A stretch of 64,000 nucleotides of DNA, from assembly GCF_025602895.1 (NCBI RefSeq), contig NW_026516213.1:186001-250000 (forward strand), written 5' to 3'. This DNA comes from Polychytrium aggregatum. Taxonomy: Eukaryota; Chytridiomycota; Chytridiomycetes; Polychytriales. The position numbers and the translations under genes were made by a program. Of this stretch, positions 43,948-55,504 are shown one piece after another (within the stretch, counting starts at the first letter, position 1; the number at the start of each line of letters is the position of its first letter). Under the pieces are notes generated by a model, which saw only the letters and a list, made by a program, of their open reading frames with translations, had not been told where the DNA came from and did no database searches.

Positions 43948-44627
43948 TCGATGTGCCTTGGCGGGGCTGTGTGCCTTTCTCGTTTGCAGGGCAACCCACG
44001 CGGCGTGGCCGGGGGGGGGGCTGGGAACATGGCGTGGTGGTGCAAGTGCTGCTGCGAATGGGGTGATCGGACGGCTCGCTTCCCACAGCAGCCAGAAGGC
44101 CTGTCATATACTTGCGATATAAACTCGTGGCCATGGAGCATGAGCGGGTGACCCTGAGGCGGGGCTGACAAATGGGCGACGACGCGCGGGTTGGCTGGGA
44201 GGACCGGGTGGACTGCATCGAACGGCGACAGCTTGGATCGACCTCGCCGACGAGCACTCACAGCTTCAGCAAGCAACAGCCAGTAACAACTCGTAACAAC
44301 CCGCAACAACTCGTAACAACCAGCAACAACCAGTAACAACCAGTAACAACCAGTAACAACCAGTAACAACCAGTAACAACCAACAGCAACTGCGTCGACC
44401 GGCCACGGCACTGCCCTGCAAACTCCCCACTGCCAACAAACAACCCACAAGGCGGTCTCCTCCCACGAGCCCCGCTCGCACAACCCCCTCGCCGCCATTT
44501 GCAGTGTCGTCCAGCCCGCTTCCTTCTGCCCCCGTCCTGTCTTCGTCTCCGTCTCCAACTCGCCGAATAAATAATCCCTGCTGTCCCCGTCGTCGTCGGC
44601 CTGTGCTCTCGATCCCGCACCCTTATC
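43948..44627. other. Intergenic DNA, DHRS12 to MFS transporter, with repeat array
   Basis: No coding region supported. The minus-strand frames across this stretch are artefacts of the AACAACC-type repeat. The promoter of the transporter should be here. Confidence 0.5.
44283..44392 (+). repeat. (GTAACAACCA)n tandem repeat
   Basis: About ten copies of a 10-bp unit (gtaacaacca), with a few degenerate copies at the left, end about 235 bp before the transporter start codon. The AACAACC core equals the intronic repeat at 11.28 kb. Confidence 0.9.
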
Positions 44628-47205
44628 ATGTCGACTGAATCGTCGCCGCTGCTGTTCTCGGCCGGCGCTGCCGACGCCGTCGCTCCAAAGCCGCTTCCGT
44701 GGTGGAGGCGGCCGAGAATGAAGACCCTGGTGCCGCCTCTGTTCCTGCACATCCTCTCGGTGACCATGGCGATCGTACCGCTGCAGTTCTTCATCATCCT
44801 CATCGTCTGCCAAGACACCGGCATTAGCGCCTTCTTCGCCGACGGCAACTCGGCTGCTCTGCCCGACCTCAACAAATGCAAAACTCCAGAGGTCCAGGTA
44901 CGCCAGCGACCACAGCCACCGCTGTTGTTGTTATTGTTGTTGTTGCCATTCCCATCGCCATCGCCGCTGCACCAGGAGCAGACCCCCGGCAACAGTGCCA
45001 ACAGTGGCAGCCCATCTGGCCGTGTCTCTGTCGCTCGCCCCCGCCCTTCGGCAACGCTGTCGCGACCATTCCGTATTCGTTCCCGGCACAGCCATGGCCC
45101 GATTGACACCCTGAGTTCATTGGTGTTGACGATCCTGTGCTCCCTTCCGCGACATGCTTCATCCTTCAGGCCATCGTGGCTCGCTGGACCACCCTCCTCC
45201 AGATCGCCCTGGCCATTCCTGCGTTCTTCTCCGTGCCGGCCCTGGGTGCCTTCTCAGACCTCTTTGGACGCAAGTACGTCATGGCCGTTCCGCTTGTGGG
45301 CGTAAGTATCGTCCGGCAGTTGATCAGCGACCGCATGTCTTTGCAATCCGACGCCGGACGCTGATCTTGCTGCATGAGTCGATTTCTCTGTATCCGCCAA
45401 ACTTGCTGCCATAGCTGCGTAGCTCACCTCGCACTGCGATCGCAATCACGACTTCAGGCCCTCGTCGGCACCTCCACCCTGATCTTCATTGCCCTGACCA
45501 ACGCAAGTCTGTGGCTGCTTGTCGTTGCCCGCATCTTCACGGGTCTCTGTGGCTCGTGGTCGGTCCTGGTCATGATCTCGCACGCGTACATTGCCGACAT
45601 TGCCCCGGAGGAGAAGCGAACCACAAAGTTCACCCTGATGGAGGCCATTATCTTCTTTGGCTTCATGATTGGTCCCCTGCTCGGCGGTGCCATTGCCAAG
45701 GTATGGACTCGACTCGGCCGTCGGTGTTTCCTGTGCTGTATCACCGGCACCGCTGTGGCATTTCTCCCATCTCTGGTGGCAGCAGCCCTGTTATCTCTGC
45801 GGCCAGCTCGGCCTTGGTGGTGACCGAGCCGCCGCCATTCGCCTTTCTTCAGCCATGGCGATCGCCGTGCCAGACGGAAGCACTCACACAGGACTCCCTC
45901 GCTCCTGTTCCGTTGCTGATTGGCAGATCGAAGTGGTCTATGTCTTCTATACGATGTTGGTGCTCGACAGCATCGTGCTGTTGTACATCTTGCTGTTTCT
46001 GCCCGAGTCGCTCAAGAAGACATCCAGGCTGGAGCCAGTCGAGTCGGCGGACTCCGAGTCCCTGCTTAACCAGGTCGAGCCTTCCGCATCGTCCTCCTCT
46101 GCGCCGCGTGGCTCGACCGCCGACTCGTTCCGGTCGACTTCGGCCCGCCTCAAGAAGCCAACGCTGTCCTCCTTTGCCGACTACCGCGAAGCCTTCTACC
46201 AGACGGTGCTCATCTTTGCCGGCGAGGGCAGTAACCGCTCTCGCACCCTGGTCGCGCTCATGTACTTTTGCATGGCCATGGCCACGGGCGGATCCTCCTT
46301 CGGATTGGTTCTCTACACCAACCTGCGCTTTGGCTGGGACTCTCTGCAAGTCGGCACCTTCCTCTTTGTGGCATCCTTCGCCCGCATTTTCTACATGTCG
46401 CTGGTGCTTCCCGTCGTGATGAAGAAGTTTGCGACGGGCAAAACGCTGCTGACTCGCATCCGCGTCGAGATCACAATCATCCAGATCGCCTTGCTGTTGC
46501 TCGCTGTGGGCTACACCCTGATTGGTCTTGCAACCGAGAGCTGGATGCTCTATGCCGGTGAGTGCCTGAACAAGCGTAGTTCTTCCAGGTTGCAATTCCA
46601 TCAGCCAGTCGGCGCCTCGATGTTTGTTCAGCTGCTGCCTGTAGCCTCCAGCTGTGAGCCTCTCCCCCCCCCTTCCCGTTGACCTGAGCAGCGTACTGAT
46701 TCGCCAACTCCGTCTTGATCTGCCGTGCTGGGCGCACCGTGATCCAGTCGCCATGTTTGATGCTTTTGGCATCGTCGCGGGTCCGACTGCTCGCAGCCTG
46801 CTTTCGAGATCAACTTCGTCCGACAACCAAGCCCGCCTCTTCTCTGCCCTCGAGCTGATTGACCAGCTTGCCAAGATCATCTCGCCCATCTTTTACGGCT
46901 ACGTCTACTCGACCAGCGTCAGGACCATGCCCAACCTCATCTTCTTTATCATTGGCGGCTTCTTTACTCTTGGCATGGTGTCGTTGCTGCTGTGTCGAAC
47001 GCGCCATTTTGCTCCTGTTGTCGACCTATCTCGCCCTGCGGACGAAGTCGGCCAAGCCGCCGGCGAGTCTGTGCTCCCCGTGGCCAGCGATTCGGCTGCC
47101 TGGGCCTACGACACTGACCGCGAAAGTATTCTGAGCGAAGTCGAGGAGAACATTGTCGACTCGCTGGTTGAAGAGGCCTTCCAGAGCAATGTGAGCCTGG
47201 CCTGA
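44628..47205 (+). CDS. Major facilitator superfamily transporter, SLC46-like
   Basis: Five exons (44628–44897, 45170–45301, 45458–45700, 45927–46557, 46748–47205) join in frame. There are about 12 hydrophobic segments. The MFS loop 2–3 signature is ALGAFSDLFGRKYVM, followed by FIALTNASLWLLVVARIFTG and IADIAPEEKRTTKFT. In the second half are LVALMYFCMAMATGGSSFGL and PNLIFFIIGGFFTLGMVSLL. A long Ser/Glu-rich cytosolic loop (PVESADSESLLNQ...) separates the halves, and both tails are cytosolic. The loop 2–3 motif and DxxxxxxR pattern resemble the proton-coupled folate transporter group (SLC46), but the substrate cannot be assigned. Intron 1 contains a TTG/TGC-rich stretch. Confidence 0.85.
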
Positions 47206-47608
47206 AAGAATCCTAGCTCCTTCAGCTGTCGATGGTGCTGTCGCTGTCGTTTCTGCCGCCGTTGCCATGGCTGCAACTCAAAGCCTCGCAGCCGCACAGC
47301 AACAGCACCGACCCTTGCTCGAGATGGGATGTCTTGTGCTGCGCCCCACGCAGGGCCACAGCGACTGCCGCTGTTGTTCATGTTGCCCTGCCGCTGCTGT
47401 CCTCGAGAAGCGTATCATGGAGCCACTGTTTTTGTCGTTGTTTCAGTCTCCGGATAGGTGCTATTGTGTCAATGTATTGCCGTAATGATAGCAGGAGCTG
47501 CGATCCATTCACATCGAGACGGGAATGCCGCGACAATAACTTGATGCCACTTGATCCTGTGCCTTGATCCAGCCGGCCCGGTTGTTGCACCGCAGCCTTG
47601 GCATCGCT
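47206..47608. other. Convergent 3' intergenic, transporter / PM20D2
   Basis: No gene seen. CTG/GCC-rich short repeats only, presumably two 3' UTRs. Confidence 0.5.
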
Positions 47609-50083
47609 TTACTTGCTGGCAAAATCGGCCGTAGCCTCTGCCAGGAGCTGGGCGTCCGTCGCACATTCGAGCCCGACAAGCGACAGGGCCGCAGCGCACC
47701 GCAGGGTGCGCTCGTGGGCAAGCTGGCTCTTGGCTGCTTCGCGAAAGTCTTCGGTGTGGATGTCCGAATTGCAGCCAATGTCAAAGATTGGATGGATGCC
47801 TGGAATGGGATCGAGGTCCAGAGGCCGTGTGAGAGAGACTGAGGAGATAGCAAATCGCAGCACACCGAGTCGCAGTCGTATGACAGGCTACTCCAGACCC
47901 GGATCGGCATCGTAGCCTCTACGTCGATCGTAATCCGACTTTATCTGCGTACCAGGCACCACATGGGTCACATTGCCCATGTCGGTCGAGCCCTTGGGCA
48001 TTTCTTCTTGCTTGTTGCGGTCCATGGCGATCGTGGCCCCAAGGGAGCGAATGTGTCGGTCGTAGAGCCGCGCCAGCACTTCGTTTTGTCGGACGTCGGC
48101 AAATGCCGCTTCCTCTTCGAGCGAAAGCCTGGCTCCGGTTGCAGCTGCGGCTCCCTCGAGACAGCCCAAGATCTTGGCCTTGAGCTCGTTCAGCTGCGCG
48201 AGTCGCTGAGACCGGATGTAGTAGATCGACGAGGCAAAGTCGGGGATGGCTGGGATGGCAGCAACGAGGTAAGGGCGCTGATACCGTCTTGCACGACATG
48301 GTGCATCGGCCAGGACATACGCCTGCAGCTCTGTCATCGACTTGCCGCCGCTGACACTCCCACTGCGCCAGCTTACTGTTTGGAGCAGCTCCGCCGTTGG
48401 TGATGATGCCATGGACTCGGTTGGTGGGCAGGCTCTGTTGTCTTTGGGATACGCAGATGACGGAGCGATGAGCAACCACGGGCCGCCTCGACGGTAGTGC
48501 CCCACCAAGTTGCAGACATTGACCGCTGTGCGGCTTACCTCAGCATCGAGATCGAGTTGTAGGCCATCACTACGGCATCCAGGGCGTTGACGCCGTCCCA
48601 GGGAGCGGCCGCGGCGTGGGAAGACTTGCCGTGGTAGCTGACATGCAGGCCCTGCAAGGCCAAGTACTGAGCATAGACAAAGTCGCTGCATCGACATGTC
48701 GTCGCGACTGCCGTTAGCAAAAGCCCGAATGGATGCCCGAGCGTGCACTCCTCCCCCCAACGAGACCAGGATCGGGGGAGGGTTCCCAGCGCCAAAGCCA
48801 AACCAGCGATTTGTCCCATCGTCCGTGCCAGTCACATACGCGTTGCCGGGATGAGCCATGAGGGCCAGGTCGACATTCTCAAAGGCGCCGGCCTTGATCA
48901 TATGGATCTTTCCACCAGTGGTTTCCTCAGCCGGCGACCCAAACACCTTCAGGTGGGCTGCAATTCCAAACTTGTCGACGGCCGCCTTGAATCCAAGGGC
49001 CGCTGCGACTCCGCAGATAGCAATCCTGGCGAGCGAGTGTTGTCGGAGTGAGGGGTCATCAGCGCACACCCCGGCGAGACCATGGCCCTGGGCCGTGGGG
49101 AGCACTTGCTTCCCAATGTCTCGATCGTGGGAGCAGCCCATCCTCCACGCAGGCCGAGGTCCGCCAAAGCGTCGCCCGCTCGGACAAGCCAGGAGCAGAG
49201 CACCCAAGAGTACCACGACCGAGACAGCAGTGTCGTCGAGCATGAGGACCCATGCGTCAAGCAAGAACTGAGTCGAGAACAAGATGATAGCGATTGACAC
49301 CTACAGATTGTGGCCGCATGCATGTCTTGGTGTCCGATTTCGACAGATTGCCACCAGGCCGAGAGTTGGTTCGGTTGCAGTGTTAGTCGATGACGAACGC
49401 ACTGCTTGCCAGTCTGCGCGCCGTTGCTTGCCAGCCTATGCATCATCGATGCGCATGTCTCGACATACCCGATCTTGGGCAGAGCATCGAATCTGGAAGG
49501 GGCAGTGCGGGGGTGGGTGTTTTGGTCAGTGATTATCGCAGAGGCGAGGAAAGCTCGTTCGATAGGGCATCGGCTCAGCGATAGGTATTGTCTGTCATAG
49601 GACGGCTGCTGATCAGCGCAGTTGGCAACTTGGACATACTCGGAGAGAAAGCCGACAGTAGCGACCTTGCTTGACGCTGGGGCATTCTGGGCGGCTGCAG
49701 AGGTGTACTCGGCGACGAAAGCGGTCTTGAGTCCGCACGCCTGTCGGACGACCCGAAAGCCCTTTCGCTCGAGATAGTCCGTCAGCAGCTCGTGAGCAAA
49801 GACCTCCTCATAGGCAAGTTCGGGACGGGCATGGATCTGCGCGGGACGGCCAGACGGGCCAGGCCAGTGGCATGTATTAGCTGTGGGCGACATGCATCTG
49901 GGGCGAGATGTGTGTCTGGGGGTAGTATTGGATGCTGGCAGAAACCCCCAAAGGCAGCCTTGACTCGGCGGGGACGCTGAAAGGCCGGCTCACCTGCAGA
50001 CTGATCTCCCGCAGCTCGTCCGAGACAGAGTCGAGCTGATGCTTGACGACGGAGCCGAGGGCTTCGATGGATACGGAGCTCAT
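47609..50083 (-). CDS. PM20D2: Peptidase M20 domain-containing protein 2 (cytosolic dipeptidase / amidohydrolase)
   Basis: Nine exons from ATG at 50083 (MSSVSIEALGSVVKHQLDS). Landmarks in order are IHARPELAYEEVFAHELL, FLSEFDALPKIG, then HACGHNL on a 21-nt microexon (49325–49305), IAICGVAAALGF, FGSPAEETTGGKIHMIKAGA with catalytic and metal glutamates, and LALMAHPGNAY. YHGKSSHAAAAPWDGVNALD follows as the lid-domain dimer site, then RVHGIITNGGAAPN, SSIYYIRSQRL and GSTDMGNVTHVVPG, ending GIHPIFDIGCNSDIHTEDFRE. All metal-binding positions of the human protein are present once the microexon is included. The family cleaves beta-alanyl or gamma-aminobutyryl lysine/ornithine dipeptides as metabolite repair. 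The gene is divergent from GCP3, with about 200 bp between starts. Confidence 0.92.
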
Positions 50084-50282
50084 CGTGATGCAGGGGCGAG
50101 ATGGGCGGGTGCGATCCAGGCAGGGCCCATTTCGTTGGCGCCCGGCTCCTGGTGCAGGCAACGCCGCCAGCACCGACCCAGCATCCTCTCGCTCGATCGC
50201 AAACCCAAGCTGCTGCCCAGCCCACCACCACCCCGGCTCCCATCCGACTGGCGACGCCGCCGAGCCCGTATCGTCTCCGTTT

Positions 50283-53200
50283 ATGCGTTCGATGCTTGGT
50301 CAGGATCAGCCGCAGTCCCGTCTGGCCTCGCCTGCGTCGGTGCTGCCGCCGTCGATGCTCTCGTCGTCGTCCTCGGCCGTGGCTGCAAATGTCAGATCGC
50401 TCGTTCAGCACACGGCTGATCCAGGTACGCAGCGCTTGCCAAATGCACTTGCTGCCCACATCGCCGCCCTCTGGCGCCGCCGTGCTCGCTAATCCGTCTT
50501 TCCTGCCGCCGTACTCTCTGGCATGCAGCTGGGATCAAGACCGAAGGCGAGATCCAGGAGCTCTGTGGATCCGCCCTCCAGATCCTCTCCAGGTAGACTC
50601 GATCCGCCAGCTCGCGATCGTCGTGTGGAGGGGGACTCGGGTGCTGCTCCAGCTCTTGGATGTTTCTTGTTTTCTGCCCTCTTACTCTCTGCTTTTCTGA
50701 ATGGTGTCTGAAGCCGCATGAGCACCATGGCCCGCGATGAACACCACGTCGTCTCGATGATCAAGAAGAAGCGTATGTCTTTCGATTCCCTTGACTCTCG
50801 CCTCCGCGATCGATCGTTGTCTGTTCAGGGCATACAGCCTTGTTGGATCGACGGGAGTATAATAGACACCGTATGGACGGCCCAGGGACGTGGCAGTTCC
50901 GACGGCATGGGCAAATGCAGCAGCGCTCCAACCAACTCACCATGATTCTTCGCACTGGGCGGATCCATGCCACCGGACTCGACGATCTGCACTGTCGCTG
51001 TCGGCAATGCGATATTTGGGCTTGCTCCAGTCCTCCGCAAGGCCGGCAACTCAGACTCGGCTCTGCAGTTTTCTCGGCTCCATGCGAGCCTCTGCACCAA
51101 GGTATTGTCGCTGCCGCCTTACCGAGCTCGGATCGCCGTCGTCGGATCGCTCTTGGGGCTGTTCTCTGACCATTCTGGTCTGCCTGCCTCAACCTACAGC
51201 ATGCCCTCAAGCGGCGCTTCGAGATCCTGTACTTTCTCATGGCCGTCGGAGACCAGAGTGAGGCTAGTCTGGCATCGCCCGGACTTTCGCAGGTATGTGG
51301 GCAACCAATGACGGATACATCAGTGTCATTGTCCGGCTGTTTGTAGTCTTCGATGCATCTCCTCACAACGTACCTGCTGCTTCGCCATTCTACTGGGTAG
51401 ATTTTGTCCTCCAGTATCCGCCAGCACCGAGACTTGGTCGAGGAGAAGGTTGCTGAAAGCTTGTCGAGTTTCGAGCCCGTTCCAAGTGTCGAGCACACCT
51501 CGGCGTCCGACCGGATGCTGTCCAAGATGCAACTCCTCAACAGCTACTACGCTGACGACGACACTCCCGTACCCGAGGCTCATCTGCTGCGAGACATTGT
51601 CTTTGTATTCCAGGGCATCGACGGCCGATACATCCACTACCGGGCTGAACACGACGCCTATGTGGTTGATCCCTCCGCCAACATTTCCAACCCCGTCCGT
51701 GGCCTTCTCGCCAAGCTCAGCGAGATGGGACTGCTCTACCGCAAGATCGGCCTGTTTGTCCAAGAGTCCCAGCGCGACCCCTCGCAAGGTCTGATCTGCC
51801 AGGTGCGAATCTCGGCCTCAGTCGACCATGGCTTGGATTGCTGCCGCTTCTACTTGCTCCTTCTGTGATCTCGATCGCATGCGAGGTCGTGCTTGTCGAC
51901 GTTTCCTCTGCGTTTTCTATGGCCATGGGCGATTGCCTATTCCTTAAACGGCGCAGTTTTGCTGCTGGCTTACGCCTGCACGGTTCCCTGTGAATACCCT
52001 TATCTCGCGACTCCCTGGATACGGGCTGCTTCGGCTGATCGCCGATGCTTTATCGACTCACACGGCTTTGACCCACACTCCTTGCATTGCAGAGCTTTGC
52101 ATCGGCCCTGCAAAGCGAGATCACCGATTACTATCGATTTGTGGCTGTCATCGAGGCTCAGCTTCAGGAACCAGGCGACCCGGCCAGATTCCTGGGCAAG
52201 GGGCTGACTCTCAAGCGCCTTTGTGTCTGGACGCACGACCCTCTGCAGCGCCTCAGAGTACTGAATGTCCTGATCGATGCCGTTCGAGGTCTGCATCACG
52301 CCCTTGGTCGAGTGCTGCACTGGATCTCGTTTGGGCAACCGAGATTCTGAATGAGGTTTCATCGGCTTCAGGACACCGCGGCGGTGCTCTGATATCACAG
52401 ATCCACAACTACAACAACCATGGCGACCCACTCGTCAAATCGTTTATCCAGTCGTTGTTGGTGAAGGTAGGTATGCTCCTTGACTGCAACTATGCTCCTC
52501 TGGTAATGGCGACATCACAGCGCTCACCACGGCCTTGCCTTTGCATGCTCTGGCACTCACTCAACAGGTGACCAAGCCCTTCTATGACATGCTGAAGCGC
52601 TGGATCTATGAGGGCGAGCTCGAGGATCCGTACGAAGAGTTCTTCATTGCGTTTTCGTCACCGGACCTGGTGGACCACGAGAACCACTGGCGCACAAAGT
52701 ACAGCATTCGTCTGGAGATGGTGCCGGCATTCATCAACTCGGCTGTGGCAAAGAAGGTAATTCGTCCGAGCTCTCCGTGGATGCAACTTGGAGCTGTATC
52801 GCTTCGAAACCTCAGCTGGCGGTCGTTAACGGCCATGGCATTCGTCCGTGCAGATACTGCTCATTGGAAAGTCCATCAACTTTATCCGGTTTGACTGCGG
52901 CGACGAGTCGTTTGTGGTTCGGCGGAGCAAAGAATCATCGAACCAAAAGGGTAGGCTGCCGGCGCTGATTGCCGACTCCGTGAGTGGGTGAAATGGACGC
53001 TGTGGTCTCGGCTTTTGCTGCTCTCTGACATGCCGTTGCGGGTGCTGCAGGACTCAGTTTCGACGACTACAGCTCGCTGGAGGCCACCATCGACACGGGA
53101 TACACCCTGACCAGCCAGTACCTACTCGACTCTCTGTTTGGAAAGTTCAAGCTGATTGAGCACCTGATGGCGCTCAAGCGATACCTGCTCCTTGGCCAAG

Positions 53201-55250
53201 GCGATTTTGTGCAGTACCTCATGGATACGCTTGGGTACGTTGGGCCGTGTGTGCATGCGGTGTGCGGGTCTCGCGGCGTTCTGCAGCTTTGCAGCAACCC
53301 TCTGTCTGACCAGGGTTGGGTTTCTTGACGGTCGGCAGGCCAAGCCTCTCGAAATCGGCCGCGCTCACATTCAAACACAACATCACGGCGACCCTGGAGG
53401 CCGCCATTCGAGCATCAAATGCACAGTACGACCACCCGGATATCGTTCGGCGTCTGGATGTTCGCTTGCTCGAGGTATGCACCGAAATGCCTCTGTGAAT
53501 GTAGCAGTCGCTGTGCGAAGCTCGTCCGCCCGGCCGCTTGGCCTTGCACTGACTCTCCCTCGCCTCAATCCCGCAGATGTCTGAGGGCGACACCGGATGG
53601 GATGTCTTCACGTTGGACTACTATGTCGATCCGCCGCTCAACACCATCCTGAACCCGGACGCCATGATGACCTATCTCAAGCTGTTTTCGTTCCTCTGGC
53701 GGCTCAAGCGCATTGAGCATGTGCTTTCGACAACATGGACCCGGCACATGCAGACGGCGAATAGCTTCCGGCGGCTGGAAGGTAGCTGTCCCAGTCTTGG
53801 AGCGATCCTTTCCTTGGTCTACTGCCGCGTGCATGAGATATCCGAATCCCTCCAGACGCTCGTACTTACCCGCCCCACTTCTCTCCATGGCAGATGTACG
53901 AAAGGACGTGCACACGTGTCACGTTGTCTGGGGCGAAATGATCCATTTCATTCAGCAGTTGCAGTACTACATGCAGTTTGAGGTGAGTACAGATCCAGCG
54001 GCAGCGCTGCGTCGTGTGGCAAGCCACTCATGTGTCTGCCGATGTTGTGCCTCACGGGTCCGTGACCACCGCGATCAGGTTCTCGAGTGCTCCTGGGACG
54101 AGCTCTATGGGTTCATCAAGTCCAAGCCTGGCGACCTGGACCAACTCATCACGGCACACATACGGTATCTAAACAACATCTTGACCAAGTCTTTCTTGGC
54201 CACGATGGTGAGTTTGCGCTGAGAATCAGGATCGATTGTTTGGCTTGACAGCGGACAAAGTCTCTCGCCCGGACCCTCGCTCTCCTCCGGTTGGCTTCGT
54301 TTCGATGCTGGTATATTATGTCTGGGTCCTAACCGAATGCTGTGACTTGATTTGGATGCTCAGCCGGGCCCGTCGCAAGTGTCGATCTCAAGTCGGTTCC
54401 TGAAGCTGTTTGAAATCATTCTCAAGTTCAAGCAAGTGCAGGTGGGCCTGCTGGTGCTGGTGCTGGTGCTGGTGCTGGTGCTGGTGCTGGTGCTGGTGCT
54501 GGTGCTGACCTCCGCGGTCAACTTTCCCTGCCCAACATCCACTTTCGCACAGGATGCACTGCATGACTACTGCATGATCGCTCTGCGGCTGAGGAGTGAC
54601 AACGAAAAGACAAAGTACAGGCAAAGACTCGAGGTGGGTGCAGCGATCCCAATGCGCGGATGGTTGCTGTATCTCTCCATCCGTATAGGCGTGCGCATCC
54701 GTCTTGAGCCACGCAACTGCGTCCCTCCCTGCTCACTCTGAGGGAATATCTGTATGCACCCTTTCTCGTGCCCAACATAGAAGTCGATTGGCCTTGCCTC
54801 GGGCGATCACACCAGCGATGTCGCTGTTCTGGACCCTGAAAAGCTCGAGAAGATACGGTCGATGATCAGCGGCGTATCCAAAGCCTTCAGGGTATGTGTG
54901 GCGCCCAGTCCCGCAGAAACGAGATCCCGCAGAGCTGCCCCAGTAGGTCGATTGGCCCAGTTTATTGATCGGCAACGCACTTTTGCTGTGTTGTATCCAG
55001 GACGAGCTCAAAGACCTGCTCGCCTCGCTCTCGGCCTATCCGGATTCGAACCTCAAGTTCCTGAACTTCAGAGTGAATTTCAACGAGGCAAGTAGCCCTG
55101 CGAGGGTGTCCGGCACACGCAGTCTGGATACGATTACTCACTATCTCGCTCGCTTCCTTTTGCAACATGCCTCTGCTGTCCTTCCCTTGCGACACGCCGT
55201 CTTTCGTGGCCATCCCTGCACCGCTCTTCTGCGTATCGCAGTTCTATTGA
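50283..55250 (+). CDS. TUBGCP3: Gamma-tubulin complex component 3 (Spc98/Alp6)
   Basis: A gene of about 20 small exons with a low-complexity start (MRSMLGQDQPQSRLASPASV; start codon uncertain). Recognisable GCP3 blocks in order are ALKRRFEILYFLMAVGD, LRDIVFVFQGIDGRYIHYR, LAKLSEMGLLYRKIG, LTLKRLCVWTHDPLQRLRVL, WIYEGELEDPYEEFFIAF and ILLIGKSINFIR. LIEHLMALKRYLLLGQGDFV follows, then IRASNAQYDHPDIVRRLDVR, GDTGWDVFTLDYYVDPPL, FSFLWRLKRIEHVL and VLECSWDELYGFI, ending NLKFLNFRVNFNE|FY. The last intron has a GC donor (GAG|GCAAGT at 55088) and leaves a 9-nt terminal exon (55242–55250, Phe-Tyr-stop). The protein forms the gamma-tubulin small complex at microtubule-organising centres. Confidence 0.92.
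54452..54507. repeat. (CTGGTG)n hexanucleotide repeat in a GCP3 intron
   Basis: About nine tandem copies of ctggtg start a few bases after the donor following KQVQ. Intron retention would read Leu-Val repeats in frame. Confidence 0.95.
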
Positions 55251-55504
55251 GGAATGCAACAATAAAAGAGAGATCCCGGCTTGCCCCCAACGCACCGCGC
55301 GCTGGTCAGGACTCATCGCTGCTCGATCGCTGGATCTGTGCTTCTCCGTCCCGAGTCACCCCCAACATCCAGCGTGAGCATCGTGAGCATTCGTGTGGTT
55401 GTGCTTGTGTGGGTTGGGGACGACTGCGCTGCTCCAACCGCGCCAAACATGGTCCTTTCGAGCATTTGCTCTTGGCCGCCTCTGCTTCCGATCGCCCTCG
55501 CCCG

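Noticed and set aside
44258-44813. Minus-strand frames rich in Leu-Val-Val-Thr-Gly-Cys-Tyr-Trp across 44.28–44.39 kb
   Set aside because: They are produced by the 10-bp AACAACC-type repeat and overlap the transporter's first exon in antisense.
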